Assembly (NCBI RefSeq): GCF_036324505.1
Contig: NC_086366.1
Span: 5,480,927 to 5,544,926, forward strand
Direction: 5' to 3'
Length of the DNA: 64,000 bases
Source of the DNA: Eleginops maclovinus
Lineage: Eukaryota > Chordata > Actinopteri > Perciformes > Eleginopidae
The notes below the pieces were generated by a model. The model had not been told where the DNA came from. It searched no databases and was given only the letters and a program-made list of their open reading frames with translations. Position numbers and translations under genes: made by a program. Each line of letters begins with the position of its first letter. Positions within the stretch are counted from its first letter, which is position 1. This document shows, piece after piece, positions 63,962 to 64,000 of this stretch.

Positions 63962-64000
63962 CATCTCCCCATAGTTACACATGTTAAAGTTGTAGGCCTT
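63962..64000 (-). other. possible exon end at the right edge (unassigned)
   Basis: A good donor (GTAAGC, minus strand, 63956-63961) closes a stretch that is open in one frame and phase-compatible with the first recognised pdcd10 exon. Its translation (KAYNFNMCNYGEM) does not resemble the PDCD10 N-terminus I remember. It may be 5' UTR, an alternative first exon, or chance. Confidence 0.2.

Overview
The window is vertebrate nuclear DNA, almost certainly from a teleost fish. Short coding exons with GT-AG borders are scattered through long introns, (CA)n/(GT)n microsatellites are very abundant (about 27 tracts, roughly 1.9 kb by my count), and there are fish-type SINEs, L2- and Rex-like LINE scraps, hAT elements and MITEs. 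Nothing prokaryotic or viral was seen. No computation was run: exon borders were read by eye from reading frame, splice signals and remembered family proteins.

Three protein-coding genes are supported, all on the minus strand. (1) zbbx, 5' part only (exons at 4058-4122 and 3472-3585, probable 5' UTR exon near 5494-5620). The gene runs off the left edge, so bases 1-3471 are its intron. (2) wdr49, start codon at 51603 and 15 phase-consistent coding exons down to 29080 (784 codons), with a possible terminal exon at 27836-27955 and a probable 5' UTR exon at 53304 upwards. It encodes an EF-hand-like N-terminus and a WD40 array. (3) pdcd10 (CCM3), six exons from 62838 to the stop at 58596 (180 residues). 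The N-terminal ~32 residues lie right of the window or were not recognised. The order and orientation zbbx-wdr49-pdcd10 match my memory of human 3q26, where SERPINI2 lies between ZBBX and WDR49. No serpin exon was seen here in the ~22 kb between those genes.

Layout: 1-5.7 kb zbbx 5' end; 5.7-27.8 kb intergenic, filled with microsatellites, MITEs, a long-inverted-repeat element and a 30-bp minisatellite; 27.8-53.7 kb wdr49, with a 26-bp minisatellite broken by a SINE, an L2 LINE 3' end, a Rex-like LINE scrap and a solo LTR in its introns; 53.7-58.5 kb spacer with a complete but defective hAT transposon carrying an 8-bp target duplication, a SINE and an unassigned CpG-type promoter; 58.5-64 kb pdcd10.

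The most interesting points are these. A roughly 400-bp MITE family (11 copies here) carries CCAAT boxes, an Sp1-type GC box and a palindromic CRE-like site. X-box (RFX) motifs sit at the presumed starts of both cilia-associated genes. One wdr49 intron is about 73% (UG)n, ending 7 nt from the 3' splice site. One wdr49 5' splice site is the first GT of a (GT)n tract. One wdr49 intron appears to use a GC donor.
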